Source of the DNA: an uncultured Paracoccaceae bacterium
Lineage (GTDB): Bacteria > Pseudomonadota > Alphaproteobacteria > Rhodobacterales > Rhodobacteraceae
DNA length: 64,000 nt
Assembly: GCA_945952025.1 (NCBI GenBank)
Contig: CAMFGW010000005.1
Span: forward strand, 1-64,000
Direction of reading: 5' to 3'
Shown piece after piece: positions 26,421 through 35,230 of this stretch. The notes under the pieces are model-generated. The model did no database searches, was not told where the DNA came from, and saw only the letters and a program-made list of their open reading frames with translations. A program made the translations under genes and the position numbers. Each line of letters opens with the position of its first letter. The stretch's first letter is position 1.

Positions 26421-26618
26421 TGGCAGGGGCCGTTGACCCTGCCATGCGAAGGCTTAGCCTTTTGTCCCGGCCGGTGGCCCCAAGCCACCGGCCAGCGCCC
26501 GCCCCGCCCATGGCGGGCGCTTCGCGCCCACCGGGGCAGGCGCTGGCCTTCGTTGATCTGTGACACCAAGGGTCCAACGGCAGCGCTTCCACTCGGTCGG
26601 AGGAAACGCATACGTTTC
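26421..26618 (+). repeat. Convergent-junction structured repeat, copy 2
   Basis: A 198-base copy in the 274-base gap between two convergent ATPase genes. It holds hairpin GGCAGGG / CCCTGCC (26421-26442), a perfect 10-bp hairpin GGCCGGTGGC / GCCACCGGCC, hairpin GCGCCCGCC / GGCGGGCGC, a CACCGGGGCAGGCGC block, GTTGATCTGTGACACC, and terminal palindrome GAAACG-CATA-CGTTTC (26603-26618). Compared with copy 1, both arms of the first hairpin change together (AGAG/CTCT to AGGG/CCCT), so pairing is kept. Confidence 0.85.
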
Positions 26619-26669
26619 ATGATCCCGCCCGGCCCGGCCAATCGACATTGGCCGACTGCCGCTGCCCCC

Positions 26670-27422
26670 CTACCCCATCCGCTCCGCACTGGCGGCGAAA
26701 AGCGAGCGGGCGTAGTCGGTCTTCATCCGGCCCGCCGCCAGGTCGGCGCGGGGGAACTCCTCGACCGCGCGGCCGTGCTGCATGACCAGCACCCGGTCGC
26801 ACATGTGGTCGATGACGGCCAGGTCATGGCTGACCATGAGGAAGGTCAGCCCGCGCTCTTCCCGAAGCCGGCTCAGAAGGTTCAGCGTCTCGGCCTGGAC
26901 CGAGGCGTCAAGGGCCGAGGTCGGCTCGTCCAGAAGCAGGATCTCTGGCTCCAGCATCAGCGCCCGCGCGATCGCCACGCGCTGCCGCTGGCCGCCCGAC
27001 AGCTGATGGGGGTAGCGGAAGCGAAAGCCCGTCGGCAGGCCCACATCGGCAAGTGCTGCCATCACCCGCCGGTCGCTGTCGCCGATCCCATGGATGGCGA
27101 GCGGTTCGCTCAGCGTCCGGTCGATGGTGTGGCGGGGGTGGAGCGAGGCATAGGGGTCCTGAAAGACCATCTGGACCTTGCGGCTGAAGGCCTTGCCCCG
27201 GGGCGTTGCCACCGGCTCGCCGCCGATGCGGATTGCGCCGCCGCTGATCGGGGCAAGCCCGCAGATCGCGCGCAGGATGGTAGACTTGCCCGACCCGCTC
27301 TCGCCCACCAGCCCGAAGCTTTCGCGCGTGTCGACCGACAGGCTCACGCTGTCGACCGCGCGGACGCGATGGCCCTTGGTCAGGAAGGTCACCGACAGGT
27401 TGTCGACCTCGATCAGCGCCAT
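26670..27422 (-). CDS. ABC transporter ATP-binding protein (DppF-like), second importer
   Basis: A 250-residue ATPase with Walker A GESGSGKSTILRAI, Q-loop FQDPYASLHPRHTI, signature [15 protein letters not shown], Walker [15 protein letters not shown] and H-loop VSHDLAVIDHMC. It is the last gene of a five-gene minus-strand importer operon running from 31890 to 26670, convergent with the first importer. It follows the companion ATPase gene by 15 bases. Confidence 0.93.
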   Translation of the reverse strand: MALIEVDNLSVTFLTKGHRVRAVDSVSLSVDTRESFGLVGESGSGKSTILRAICGLAPISGGAIRIGGEPVATPRGKAFSRKVQMVFQDPYASLHPRHTIDRTLSEPLAIHGIGDSDRRVMAALADVGLPTGFRFRYPHQLSGGQRQRVAIARALMLEPEILLLDEPTSALDASVQAETLNLLSRLREERGLTFLMVSHDLAVIDHMCDRVLVMQHGRAVEEFPRADLAAGRMKTDYARSLFAASAERMG

Positions 27423-27437
27423 GTCACACCGCCCCTC

Positions 27438-28268
27438 TCACAGCGCCCAGGCCGCGTCGCGGTCCAGCGACGGCAAGGGCCCTTGCGAGCCGCCGATGCG
27501 CGGCAGGCAGTTCAGAAGGCCTTGCGTATAGGGATGTTTCGCCGCCATCAGGTCGCGCGCCGCGAGTTCTTCCACGATCTTGCCCTTGTACATGACCAGC
27601 ACCCGGTCGCAGAAACGCGCCACAAGCCGCAGGTCATGGCTGATGAAGATCAGCCCCATGCCCCTGTCCCGCACCAGCCCGTCAAGGATCGCCAAAACCT
27701 CTGCCTGAACCGTGACGTCCAGGGCCGAGGTCGGCTCGTCCGCGATCAGAAGGTCGGGGCCAGGGATCAGCATCATCGCGATCATCACCCGCTGGCCCAT
27801 GCCGCCCGACAGTTCGTGCGGATAGGCCTCCATCACCCGTTCGGGCGCGCGGATCTGCACTGCCTCCAGCGCCTCGATCGCCTTTTTCCGCGCGTCCGCC
27901 GCCGACATGCCGTCGCGCTGGCGCAGGCCTTCGGTCAGTTGGGCGCCGACCTTCATCACCGGGTTCAGCGAATATTTGGGGTCCTGCATGATCATGGCGA
28001 TCCGCCGACCCCTCAGGCCCCGCATGGTCTTTTCGTCGGCGCGGGTCAGGTCGATGCCGTCGAATTCCATCCGGTCCGCCAGGATCTTGCCCGGCGGCCG
28101 GATCAGGCGCAGGACCGAGCGGCCGGTGATGGTCTTGCCAGAGCCGCTTTCGCCCACGATCCCCAGCCGCTCGCGGCCAAGGTTGAAGCTGACGCCGCGC
28201 ACGGCCTCGACGGGGCCGGCCTCGGTGCGGAAGGTGACGCGCAGGTTTTCCACGTTCAGAAGCGTCAT
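27438..28268 (-). CDS. ABC transporter ATP-binding protein (DppD-like), second importer
   Basis: A 276-residue ATPase: Walker [16 protein letters not shown]-loop [14 protein letters not shown], signature [15 protein letters not shown] (Met-Gly for the usual Gln-Arg), Walker [15 protein letters not shown] and H-loop [12 protein letters not shown]. The C-terminal end [19 protein letters not shown] matches the oligopeptide-ABC C-terminal motif. The ATG at 28268 overlaps the permease stop by four bases, giving a start within a frame that is open much further upstream. Confidence 0.93.
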   Translation of the reverse strand: MTLLNVENLRVTFRTEAGPVEAVRGVSFNLGRERLGIVGESGSGKTITGRSVLRLIRPPGKILADRMEFDGIDLTRADEKTMRGLRGRRIAMIMQDPKYSLNPVMKVGAQLTEGLRQRDGMSAADARKKAIEALEAVQIRAPERVMEAYPHELSGGMGQRVMIAMMLIPGPDLLIADEPTSALDVTVQAEVLAILDGLVRDRGMGLIFISHDLRLVARFCDRVLVMYKGKIVEELAARDLMAAKHPYTQGLLNCLPRIGGSQGPLPSLDRDAAWAL

Positions 28269-29170
28269 TTCCCCGAACTCCGCGGATCGAGCACGTCGCG
28301 CAGGCCGTCGCCCAGAAGGTTGAAGCCCAGCGAGACGATGAAGATCGCAAGGCCCGGCATGGTCGAGACCCACCATTGCTCGAACAGGAACTTGCGGCCC
28401 GACGACACCATCAGGCCCCATTCCGGCAGGGGCGGCTGCACGCCAAGACCCAGGAAGCCAAGGCCCGCCGCCGTCAGGATCACGCCTGCCATGTCGAGCG
28501 TGACGCGGATGATGACCGAGGGCAGGCACATGGGCATGATGTGGCCGAAGATGATGCGGACCGGCCCTGCGCCCTGCAGGCGGACGGCGGCGATATAGTC
28601 GGACGAGCGGACCGTCAGCGTCTCGGCCCTCGCGACGCGGGCGTAGGGCGGCCACGAGGTCAGCGCGATCGCCAGGACCGCGTTCACCATGCCGGGACCA
28701 AGGACGGCGACGAGCGCCAGCGCCAGGATCAGCTTCGGGAAGGCCAGGAAGATGTCGGTGATCCGCATCAGCACCCGGTCGGTCCAGCCGCCGAAATAGC
28801 CTGCGACCGTGCCGATGATCAGGCCGGCGACCGGCGCCGTCAGGATGACCAGCAACACGATGTAGAGCGTGATGCGCGAGCCGTAGAGGATGCGGCTCCA
28901 GATATCCCGGCCGAAGTCATCGGTGCCAAGCCAGTGGCCGGGCGACAGGGGCGGGATGAAGCGGTCGGACAGGTTCTGCGCGATCGGGTCGTAGGGCGCG
29001 AGCGCCGGGGCGAAGATCGACATCAGGACAAGGACGACCGAGATCGTCAGGCCGATCATCGCCAGGTGGTTCCGGCGCAGCCGCAGGAAGCCCATGTAGG
29101 TCTGCCCGAAGCGCGCCTGCGCGCGCGACGTCGGATTGGGGTCGCGCAGCCAGGTAATGACGCCGGTCAT
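28265..29170 (-). CDS. ABC transporter permease (DppC-like), second importer
   Basis: A 301-residue membrane protein with first span LRRNHLAMIGLTISVVLVLM, periplasmic PYDPIAQNLSDRFIPP and the DppC hallmark HWLGTDDFGRDIWSRILYGSRITL. The EAA region VARAETLTVRSSDYIAAVRLQG contacts the ATPase. Four-base ATGA overlaps link it to both neighbours, the DppB-like permease upstream and the ATPase downstream. Confidence 0.92.
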   Translation of the reverse strand: MTGVITWLRDPNPTSRAQARFGQTYMGFLRLRRNHLAMIGLTISVVLVLMSIFAPALAPYDPIAQNLSDRFIPPLSPGHWLGTDDFGRDIWSRILYGSRITLYIVLLVILTAPVAGLIIGTVAGYFGGWTDRVLMRITDIFLAFPKLILALALVAVLGPGMVNAVLAIALTSWPPYARVARAETLTVRSSDYIAAVRLQGAGPVRIIFGHIMPMCLPSVIIRVTLDMAGVILTAAGLGFLGLGVQPPLPEWGLMVSSGRKFLFEQWWVSTMPGLAIFIVSLGFNLLGDGLRDVLDPRSSGK

Positions 29171-30231
29171 GTCCGCGCCCTCGGGTCTGCGAGCTTGTAA
29201 AGAAGGTCCGACACGAGGTTCAGCCCGATGTAGACCGCGCCGACGACGATGGTGCCGCCCATCACGGCCGGCATGTCGGCGACCAGGAGCGCGTCGGTGA
29301 TGTAGCGGCCAAGGCCGGGCCAGGAAAAGATCGTCTCGGTCAGGACGGCGCCTTCCAGCAGGAAGGCGTAGCTCAGCGCGATGACGGTGATGAGGGGCAC
29401 CAGCGCATTCTTCATCGCATGTACCCAGACCACCCGTCGTTCGGGCATGCCCTTCACCCGGGCGGTGGTGATATATTCCTGCCCCAGCTCGTTCATCATG
29501 AAGCTGCGGGTCATGCGGCTGATGTAGGCCATCGACAGGTAGCCCAGAAGCCCCGCCGGCAGGATGATGTGCGACAGCGCATTGGCGAACATGTCCCAGC
29601 GCCCGTTCAGCGCCGTGTCGAGGAGGATCATGCCGGTGTACTGCGTGACATCGAAGTCCATCATCATGTCATAGCCGGCGTCGAGCCGTCCCGGGCCGCC
29701 CACCCAGCCGAGTGTTCCGTAAAAGACCAGAAGCCCGATCAGGCCCAGCCAGAAGACCGGCATCGAATAGCCCATCAGCCCGACAAGCCGCACGAACTGG
29801 TCGGCGATGCTGCCGGGTTTCGTCGCGGCCAGCACCCCCGCCGGCACGCCGATCAGCACGCCGAGGATGGTGGCGAGCGTCGAGAGTTCAAGCGTGGCCG
29901 GGAAGAAGCGCGCGATTTCCTCGATCACCGGGCGGCCGGTCTTGATCGAGGTGCCGAAATCGCCGTGCAGCACGCCCCAGACATAGCGGCCGAACTGCAC
30001 GATCATGGGATCGTCCAGATGCAGCTCGGCCCGGGCCGTCGCGATCTGCTGGGCGGTCGCCCGCTCGCCGATCAGTGCCGTTACCGGGTCGATGGGCACG
30101 ACGCGGCTGATGATGAAGGTCACGGCCAGAAGGCCGATGAAGGTGACGAGCAGCGTCGCCACCGCCTCGCCAAACTCGCGGAGCAGGGACCAGATGCGCC
30201 CGTTGCCGCCGATGTCGTCTGTTTGTTCCAT
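29167..30231 (-). CDS. ABC transporter permease (DppB-like), second importer
   Basis: A 354-residue permease with the DppB-type first span and IISRVVPIDPVTALIGERAT. The signature HLDDPMIVQFGRYVWGVLHG is followed by GDFGTSIKTGRPV, both typical of DppB/OppB. About six spans are visible, and the EAA loop is near ARVKGMPERRVVWVHAMKNAL. The extra ~20 residues relative to usual DppB come from a hydrophilic N-terminus (EQTDDIGGNGRIW). It lies 60 bases downstream of the binding-protein gene, separated by a strong hairpin. Confidence 0.92.
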   Translation of the reverse strand: MEQTDDIGGNGRIWSLLREFGEAVATLLVTFIGLLAVTFIISRVVPIDPVTALIGERATAQQIATARAELHLDDPMIVQFGRYVWGVLHGDFGTSIKTGRPVIEEIARFFPATLELSTLATILGVLIGVPAGVLAATKPGSIADQFVRLVGLMGYSMPVFWLGLIGLLVFYGTLGWVGGPGRLDAGYDMMMDFDVTQYTGMILLDTALNGRWDMFANALSHIILPAGLLGYLSMAYISRMTRSFMMNELGQEYITTARVKGMPERRVVWVHAMKNALVPLITVIALSYAFLLEGAVLTETIFSWPGLGRYITDALLVADMPAVMGGTIVVGAVYIGLNLVSDLLYKLADPRART

Positions 30232-30247
30232 CCCCAGGAATGCACAG

Positions 30248-30277
30248 GCCCCGGCCCCTACTGTCGGGGGCCGGGGC
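30248..30277 (-). other. Intercistronic GC hairpin after binding-protein gene
   Basis: A perfect 11-bp stem GCCCCGGCCCC / GGGGCCGGGGC with an 8-base loop lies between the binding-protein stop (30292) and the permease start (30231). The placement is the same as in the importer operon at 22.8 kb, consistent with extra binding protein relative to membrane components. Confidence 0.65.
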
Positions 30278-30291
30278 GCGCGCCTTGCCTC

Positions 30292-31890
30292 TTACTTCGT
30301 CGCGAGCCAGTAGGCCGCCGAGTCGATGGCGCCACCGGTGTAGAAGCCTTTCACGTTGCTGCGCAGCGCCGTGTTGCGGGCCTGTTGCAGCATGAGGATG
30401 AAGGGCGAGGTCGAGCGATGCTCTTTCTCGATCTCTTCATACATCGCCTTGCGCTTGTCGGGGTCGCGCTCCATGACCGCAGCCTGGCTCTTGGCCTTCA
30501 TGTCGCCGGGGTCGTAGGTGTTGCGCCAGGCCAGATAGCCCGTGTTCTTCGCCTCGTCCGAGTTGTCCGGGTTTTCGGCGAAGGTCGAGGAGTTGGTGTT
30601 CGGGTCGGGATAGTCCGGCCCCCAGGTCTGCAGGGTCGCGTCATGCAGCCGCGCACGGTATTCCTTCAGCTGCTCGGCCCCCTCGCCGACCTTCAGCTCG
30701 ACCTTGATCCCGGCCTGGCCGAAGGTGTTCTGGATCGACTGGGCCAGATCCATCCGGTCGGCCGAGTTGCGCACCGACAGCGTGACCGTCGGGTCCTTGA
30801 TGCCCGATTCCGCCACAAGCGCCTTCGCCTTCTCGACATCGAGCTTGTAGGGCTGGTCGTCCAGCGCGCCGAGGTAGCCCTGCGGCAGGAAGGACTGGTG
30901 CACGATCGCCGTGCCCTTCATGATCGTGTCGGCCACGCCCTGATAGTCGATGGCCCAGCGCATCGCGTCCAGGAACTTCTGGTTCTTGTAGTTCTCGTTC
31001 TTCTGGTTGAACGCCAGATAGAAGAGCTGGCCGCCCACGTCGTGCTGCAGCGTTACGTCCTTGTTGCCGGTCAGGCCTTCGATGTCGACCGGCGTCAGGG
31101 TGCGGGCCACGTCCACGTCGCCCTTTTCGATCTGCAGGCGCTGCGTCGCCGCTTCGGGCGTGTGGCGCATCAGGACCTTGGCGATCTTCGCGTCACCGCG
31201 CCAGTGGCCCTTGCGCGCCTCAAGCAGGTAGCCCTCTTTCGGCTTGTAGCTTTTCAGCACATAGGCGCCCGTTCCGGCCGAATTCTCGTTCAGCCAGGCA
31301 TTGCCCATGTCGCCGGCATTGTCGTGCTGGCTGACGGTTTCCTTGTCCAGGATCTCGGCCACGCCAGCGGTCAGGCAGTTGTAGAGGAAGGTCGGCGCAT
31401 AGGCCTTGTCGGTCTTCAGCGTCAGCGTGTCGCCATCCGCCGTGACCATCTTGTCGACGTTTTCAGGCGTCCAGCCGAACTGGCCCAGGATGAAGGCGGG
31501 GGTCTTGTTCAGCTTGATGACGCGCTGGAGCGACCAGGCGGCATCTTCGGCGCGCAAGGGGTTCCCGGACGAGAAGGTGACACCCGGGCGCATCTTGAAG
31601 GTGTAGGTCATTCCGTCGTCGGCAACGGACCAGCTTTCGGCCAGGCCCGGGACCATGCCGAGTGTCGCCGGGTCGATCTCGATCAGCCCGTCATAGGTGT
31701 TGTTGTTCAGGTCGAGGCCAGAAAATTCGTAGGCTTCGGCCGGATCGAGCGACACGATGTCGTCGATCGCGTCGGCGACCACGAGCGTATCGGCCGGCGT
31801 CTCGGCCAAAAGCGCGACCGGCGAGGCCGTCAGCAGAAGGCCGGAAAGGAAGGCAACGCCCACCCGCCGGAAGGTCGGATCGAATTTCAT
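30292..31890 (-). CDS. ABC substrate-binding protein (SBP_bac_5), second importer
   Basis: A 532-residue periplasmic binding protein with a Sec signal (basic start, GVAFLSGLLLTASPVALLA, cleavage near residue 29). Family segments include VSLDPAEAYEFSGLDLNNNTYDGLIEID, WSVADDGMTYTFKMRPGVTFSSGNPL and NSAGTGAYVLKSYKP. Members bind peptides or other amphiphilic small molecules. The protein is not closely similar to the 21256 product, so the two importers probably take up different ligands. GGGAG precedes the ATG at 31890. It is the first gene of its operon and divergent from the GAF protein. Confidence 0.9.
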   Translation of the reverse strand: MKFDPTFRRVGVAFLSGLLLTASPVALLAETPADTLVVADAIDDIVSLDPAEAYEFSGLDLNNNTYDGLIEIDPATLGMVPGLAESWSVADDGMTYTFKMRPGVTFSSGNPLRAEDAAWSLQRVIKLNKTPAFILGQFGWTPENVDKMVTADGDTLTLKTDKAYAPTFLYNCLTAGVAEILDKETVSQHDNAGDMGNAWLNENSAGTGAYVLKSYKPKEGYLLEARKGHWRGDAKIAKVLMRHTPEAATQRLQIEKGDVDVARTLTPVDIEGLTGNKDVTLQHDVGGQLFYLAFNQKNENYKNQKFLDAMRWAIDYQGVADTIMKGTAIVHQSFLPQGYLGALDDQPYKLDVEKAKALVAESGIKDPTVTLSVRNSADRMDLAQSIQNTFGQAGIKVELKVGEGAEQLKEYRARLHDATLQTWGPDYPDPNTNSSTFAENPDNSDEAKNTGYLAWRNTYDPGDMKAKSQAAVMERDPDKRKAMYEEIEKEHRSTSPFILMLQQARNTALRSNVKGFYTGGAIDSAAYWLATK

Positions 31891-31949
31891 CTGTAACTCC
31901 CTGTTTTTCTTGATTTGCCGTCGCGGACTCAGGTCGTGCTCCCGCAAAC

Positions 31950-31985
31950 TTGACCGATTGGGCAACTTCTTGTTACCGGTGTCAA
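31950..31985. promoter_or_regulatory. Face-to-face -35 boxes between importer and GAF gene
   Basis: The 137-base divergent gap holds TTGACC on the plus strand (31950-31955) and TTGACA on the minus strand (31985-31980). The two -35-like boxes point towards each other across a 24-base interval and form part of an inverted repeat, CTTGAC ... GTCAAG. The -10 boxes are weak. Overlapping promoters of this kind usually imply mutually exclusive or jointly regulated transcription. Confidence 0.3.
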
Positions 31986-32027
31986 GCCTTCCGCTGGAGC
32001 GGCGGCGGGTGGAACAAGGGGGACCGG

Positions 32028-32504
32028 ATGGACGATCCGTCACAGGAAATAGCGCAGGACATGGCGCAGGCGGTCTTTGCCGAACTCCACGGCACGATGG
32101 ACGGGGCCGAGGGGGTGAAGCTTTTCACCATCAGCGCGCTTGACCACAAGGCGGGACTTGCGCGGCGGGCCTACAGTTCGGACCCCGCAGCCTATCCGGT
32201 GACCGGGACAAAGCCCATGGTTCCCGACGGCTGGTCGGCCCTTGTCCTTGACCGGGGCGAGACCTTCGTCGCCAACACGACCGCCGAGTTTTCCCCCTAT
32301 TTTCCCGACCACGCGCTCATCAATTCGCTCGGCTGCCAGTCGGCGGTGAATATCCCGGTGATGCACAACGGCCATGTCTTCGGCACGGTGAACCTTCTGG
32401 ATGTCGAGAACCATTTCCCCGCCGACCGGGTGGAGCGGCTGAAGGCCATGGTGGCCGCGCGACGGGTCGAGCTGATCTTGGCGCTGAAGGCCGCGCTCGG
32501 CTGA
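32028..32504 (+). CDS. GAF domain-containing protein
   Basis: A 158-residue protein made almost entirely of one GAF domain (VKLFTISALDHKAGLARRAYSS, then LGCQSAVNIPVMHNGHVFGTVNLLDVENHF). There is no attached HTH, kinase or cyclase domain. GAF domains bind small ligands or cofactors. It diverges from the second peptide-type importer operon and precedes the BMP importer by 186 bases, so it may sense a transported compound. It could instead be an enzyme-like stand-alone GAF protein. I cannot assign a function. The ATG at 32028 follows AAGGGGGA. Confidence 0.8.
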   Translation: MDDPSQEIAQDMAQAVFAELHGTMDGAEGVKLFTISALDHKAGLARRAYSSDPAAYPVTGTKPMVPDGWSALVLDRGETFVANTTAEFSPYFPDHALINSLGCQSAVNIPVMHNGHVFGTVNLLDVENHFPADRVERLKAMVAARRVELILALKAALG

Positions 32505-32690
32505 CGAACGCTCCGCCTTCGGCTCGGGATCGCACCGGGAGCCGTCGCGTCTACAGGCACCCTGCCCTTCTTCCGTCCGAGGAACCTTGCGCCGGGCACC
32601 AGAGAATCCTTGCTTTTCGGTCCGGGCAAAAGTTTTACTCTTTGGAAAAAAACTGCGCCCAACAGCAATCCAACCCGGAGGAGCCTGTCC

Positions 32691-33704
32691 ATGTCCCCTA
32701 ACCTGTCCCCCAGCCGCCGCACGATCCTGAAATCGGGCGCGGCCCTGTCGCTTGCCGGGATGATCCCGGCGCGCGCCTTCGCCGCCGATCCGATCAAGGT
32801 CGCGGGCGTCTATACCGTGCCGGTCGAGCAGCAGTGGGTCAGCCGCCTGCACACGGCCGCCGACGCCGCCAAGACGGCCGGCCGCATCGACTACACCTAC
32901 ACCGAGAATGTCGCGAACACCGACTACCCCCGCGTCATGCGCGAATATTGCGAGAAGGGCGTCAAGCTCATCATCGGCGAGATCTTCGGCGCCGAGGCCG
33001 AGGCGCGCGAGGTGTGCGCGGACTATCCCGACGTGGCCTTCCTTCTGGGCTCGTCGCTCAAGCCCGATCCGGCGGCGAACCCCAACCTCGCCGTCTTCGA
33101 CAACTTCATCCAGGACGCCAGCTACCTGACCGGCATCATCGCCGGTGCCATGACCAAGTCGGGCAATATCGGCATGGTCGGCGGCTTCCCGATCCCCGAG
33201 GTGAACCGGCTGATGAACGCCTTCATGGCGGGCGTGAAGGAAACCCGCGCCGATGCGAAGTTCCAGATCAGCTTCATCGGGTCCTGGTTCGACCCGCCCA
33301 AGGCCAAGGAAACCGCGCTGGCCATGATCGATGGCGGGGCGGATGTGATGTATGCCGAACGTTTCGGCGTGTCGGATGCGGCGAAGGAAAAGAGCGTCCT
33401 GTCGATCGGCAACGTCATCGACACGCAGAAGGACTATCCCGACACGGTCGTCGCATCGGCGCTCTGGAGCTTCGAGCCGACGCTCAAGGCGGCGCTCGAC
33501 GCCATCGACGCGGGCAAGTTCGGGGCGGCCGACTACGGCGTCTATTCCTTCATGAAGGAAGGCGGCTGTTCGCTCGCGCCCCTTGGCACGTTCGAGGGCA
33601 AGGTGCCCGCCGAGGTGATGGCCAAGGTGGCCGAGAAGGAGGCCGCGATCAAGGACGGCTCCTTCACCGTCGCCATCGACGACAACGAGCCCAAGTCGTC
33701 CTGA
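32691..33704 (+). CDS. BMP-family ABC substrate-binding protein (nucleoside/nucleobase type)
   Basis: A 337-residue protein with a signal sequence (SRRTILKSGAALSLAGMIPARAFA), followed by a BMP/PnrA-like fold. Segments include VAGVYTVPVEQQWVSRLH, GEIFGAEAEAREVCADYPDVAFLLG and GMVGGFPIPEVNRLMNAF. BMP-family proteins bind purine nucleosides or related bases. AGGAG precedes the ATG at 32691. The 186-base leader before it contains an A/T-rich tract (32630-32652) that stands out from the GC-rich surroundings, and a promoter there is likely. The stop codon overlaps the ATPase start by one base, so no intercistronic hairpin exists here, unlike the other importers in this window. Confidence 0.9.
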   Translation: MSPNLSPSRRTILKSGAALSLAGMIPARAFAADPIKVAGVYTVPVEQQWVSRLHTAADAAKTAGRIDYTYTENVANTDYPRVMREYCEKGVKLIIGEIFGAEAEAREVCADYPDVAFLLGSSLKPDPAANPNLAVFDNFIQDASYLTGIIAGAMTKSGNIGMVGGFPIPEVNRLMNAFMAGVKETRADAKFQISFIGSWFDPPKAKETALAMIDGGADVMYAERFGVSDAAKEKSVLSIGNVIDTQKDYPDTVVASALWSFEPTLKAALDAIDAGKFGAADYGVYSFMKEGGCSLAPLGTFEGKVPAEVMAKVAEKEAAIKDGSFTVAIDDNEPKSS

Positions 33705-35230
33705 TGAGCCCGACAGAGGTTCTGCGCCTTGACCGGATCAGCAAACGGTTCGGGGCGCTCCTCGCCAATGACGACCTCTCGCTCGCCCTTCGGGCGGGCG
33801 AGGTGGTGGCGCTTCTGGGCGAGAATGGCGCGGGCAAGACCACGCTGATGAACGTGCTTTTCGGCCAGTATGTCGCGGATGGCGGCACGATCACGGCCTT
33901 CGGCCAGCCCCTGCCGCCGGGCAATCCGCGCGCCGCCCTCGCCGCCGGAATCGGCATGGTGCACCAGCATTTCACGCTGGCCGATCATCTGACGGTTCTT
34001 GAGAACATCCTTCTGGGCACCCGCTCGCTCTGGTCGCCGTCGCTTGACCTCGGTGCCGCGCGGGTGCGGGTCGTGCAGCTGGCCGACCAGTTCGGCCTGG
34101 CGGTCGATCCCGGTGCGCGCGTCGGCAGCCTGTCGGTCGGCGAACGCCAGCGGGTCGAGATCCTGAAGGCGCTCTACCGCGATGCGCGCATTCTGATCCT
34201 GGACGAGCCGACCGCGGTCCTGACCCCGCAAGAGGCCGATGCGCTCTTCGCGACCTTGCGGAAGATGGTGGCGGATGGCCTGTCGATCATCTTCATCTCG
34301 CACAAGCTGCATGAGGTGATGGCGATCGCCGACCGCTGCCTGGTCCTGCGTCATGGCAAGATGGTGGGCGACGTGGCGACCGCCGCGACCTCGCCCGATG
34401 CGCTGGCCGCGATGATGGTCGGGGGCGAGGTGCATCGGCCGAAGGTTGCCGCCGGCGTGGCGGGGCCGGCGCTGATGCGGCTCGAAGCTGTGACGACGCC
34501 CGACCGCGAGGGCGCGCCGGGACTGAAGGCCGCAAGCCTGTCGCTGCACGCGGGCCAGATCACCGGCATCGCCGGCGTTTCCGGCAACGGCCAGGCGGCG
34601 CTGTCGGACATCCTTTCAGGCCTTGCGGCGCCAGCGTCCGGCCGCTTGATGCTGGGCGAGGCGCCCGCGCCCGCCCGCTGGACCCCCGCCGGGGCGCTGT
34701 CCGCAGGTGTCGGGCGCATCCCCGAGGACCGGCACAAGACCGGCACCATCGCCGACTTCACCCTGACCGAAAACGCGGTCCTTGAAACCCACGCGCGCGC
34801 GCCCTTCAGCCGCAAGGGCTGGATGGACTGGCGCGCCGCCGCCGACCATGCCAGCGCGATCATCGCCAAGTATGACGTGCGCTGCCCCGGCCCCGAGGCG
34901 CGCATCCGGCTTCTGTCCGGGGGCAACATGCAAAAGCTGATCCTTGGCCGCGTGCTTGAAGCCGCGCCGGGCGTCATCCTGGCGAACCAGCCGGTCCGGG
35001 GGCTCGACATCGGCGCCATCGCCTATGTCCATGGCCAGCTTCTGGCGGCGCGCGACCGGGGGGCGGCGGTCCTGCTGATTTCCGAGGATCTGGACGAGGT
35101 GATGCAGCTTTCCGACGTGATCCATGTGATGAGCGAGGGGCGCCTTACGCCCCCCCTGCCGCGCGGTGCGGCGACGATGGCCGAGCTTGGGCTCTGGATG
35201 GCGGGCGAGGGGTTTGACCATGCGGCTTGA
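33704..35230 (+). CDS. ABC transporter ATPase with two nucleotide-binding domains
   Basis: A 508-residue tandem ATPase. Domain 1 has Walker A GENGAGKTTLMNVL, signature LSVGERQRVEILKAL and Walker B ILILDEPTAVLTPQE. Domain 2 is degenerate: Walker A GVSGNGQAALSD, signature LSGGNMQKLILGRVL and Walker B ILANQPVRGLDIGA, with Asn-Gln in place of Asp-Glu. This asymmetry is usual for the nucleoside/simple-sugar importer family (NupA/YufO-like). Its start overlaps the binding-protein stop by one base (TGATG), and its end overlaps the first permease by eleven. Confidence 0.93.
   Translation: MSPTEVLRLDRISKRFGALLANDDLSLALRAGEVVALLGENGAGKTTLMNVLFGQYVADGGTITAFGQPLPPGNPRAALAAGIGMVHQHFTLADHLTVLENILLGTRSLWSPSLDLGAARVRVVQLADQFGLAVDPGARVGSLSVGERQRVEILKALYRDARILILDEPTAVLTPQEADALFATLRKMVADGLSIIFISHKLHEVMAIADRCLVLRHGKMVGDVATAATSPDALAAMMVGGEVHRPKVAAGVAGPALMRLEAVTTPDREGAPGLKAASLSLHAGQITGIAGVSGNGQAALSDILSGLAAPASGRLMLGEAPAPARWTPAGALSAGVGRIPEDRHKTGTIADFTLTENAVLETHARAPFSRKGWMDWRAAADHASAIIAKYDVRCPGPEARIRLLSGGNMQKLILGRVLEAAPGVILANQPVRGLDIGAIAYVHGQLLAARDRGAAVLLISEDLDEVMQLSDVIHVMSEGRLTPPLPRGAATMAELGLWMAGEGFDHAA

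Noticed and set aside
32505-32690. Riboswitch in the leader of the BMP importer operon
   Set aside because: I could not recognise any conserved riboswitch core. Only an A/T-rich tract and general hairpin potential are visible.
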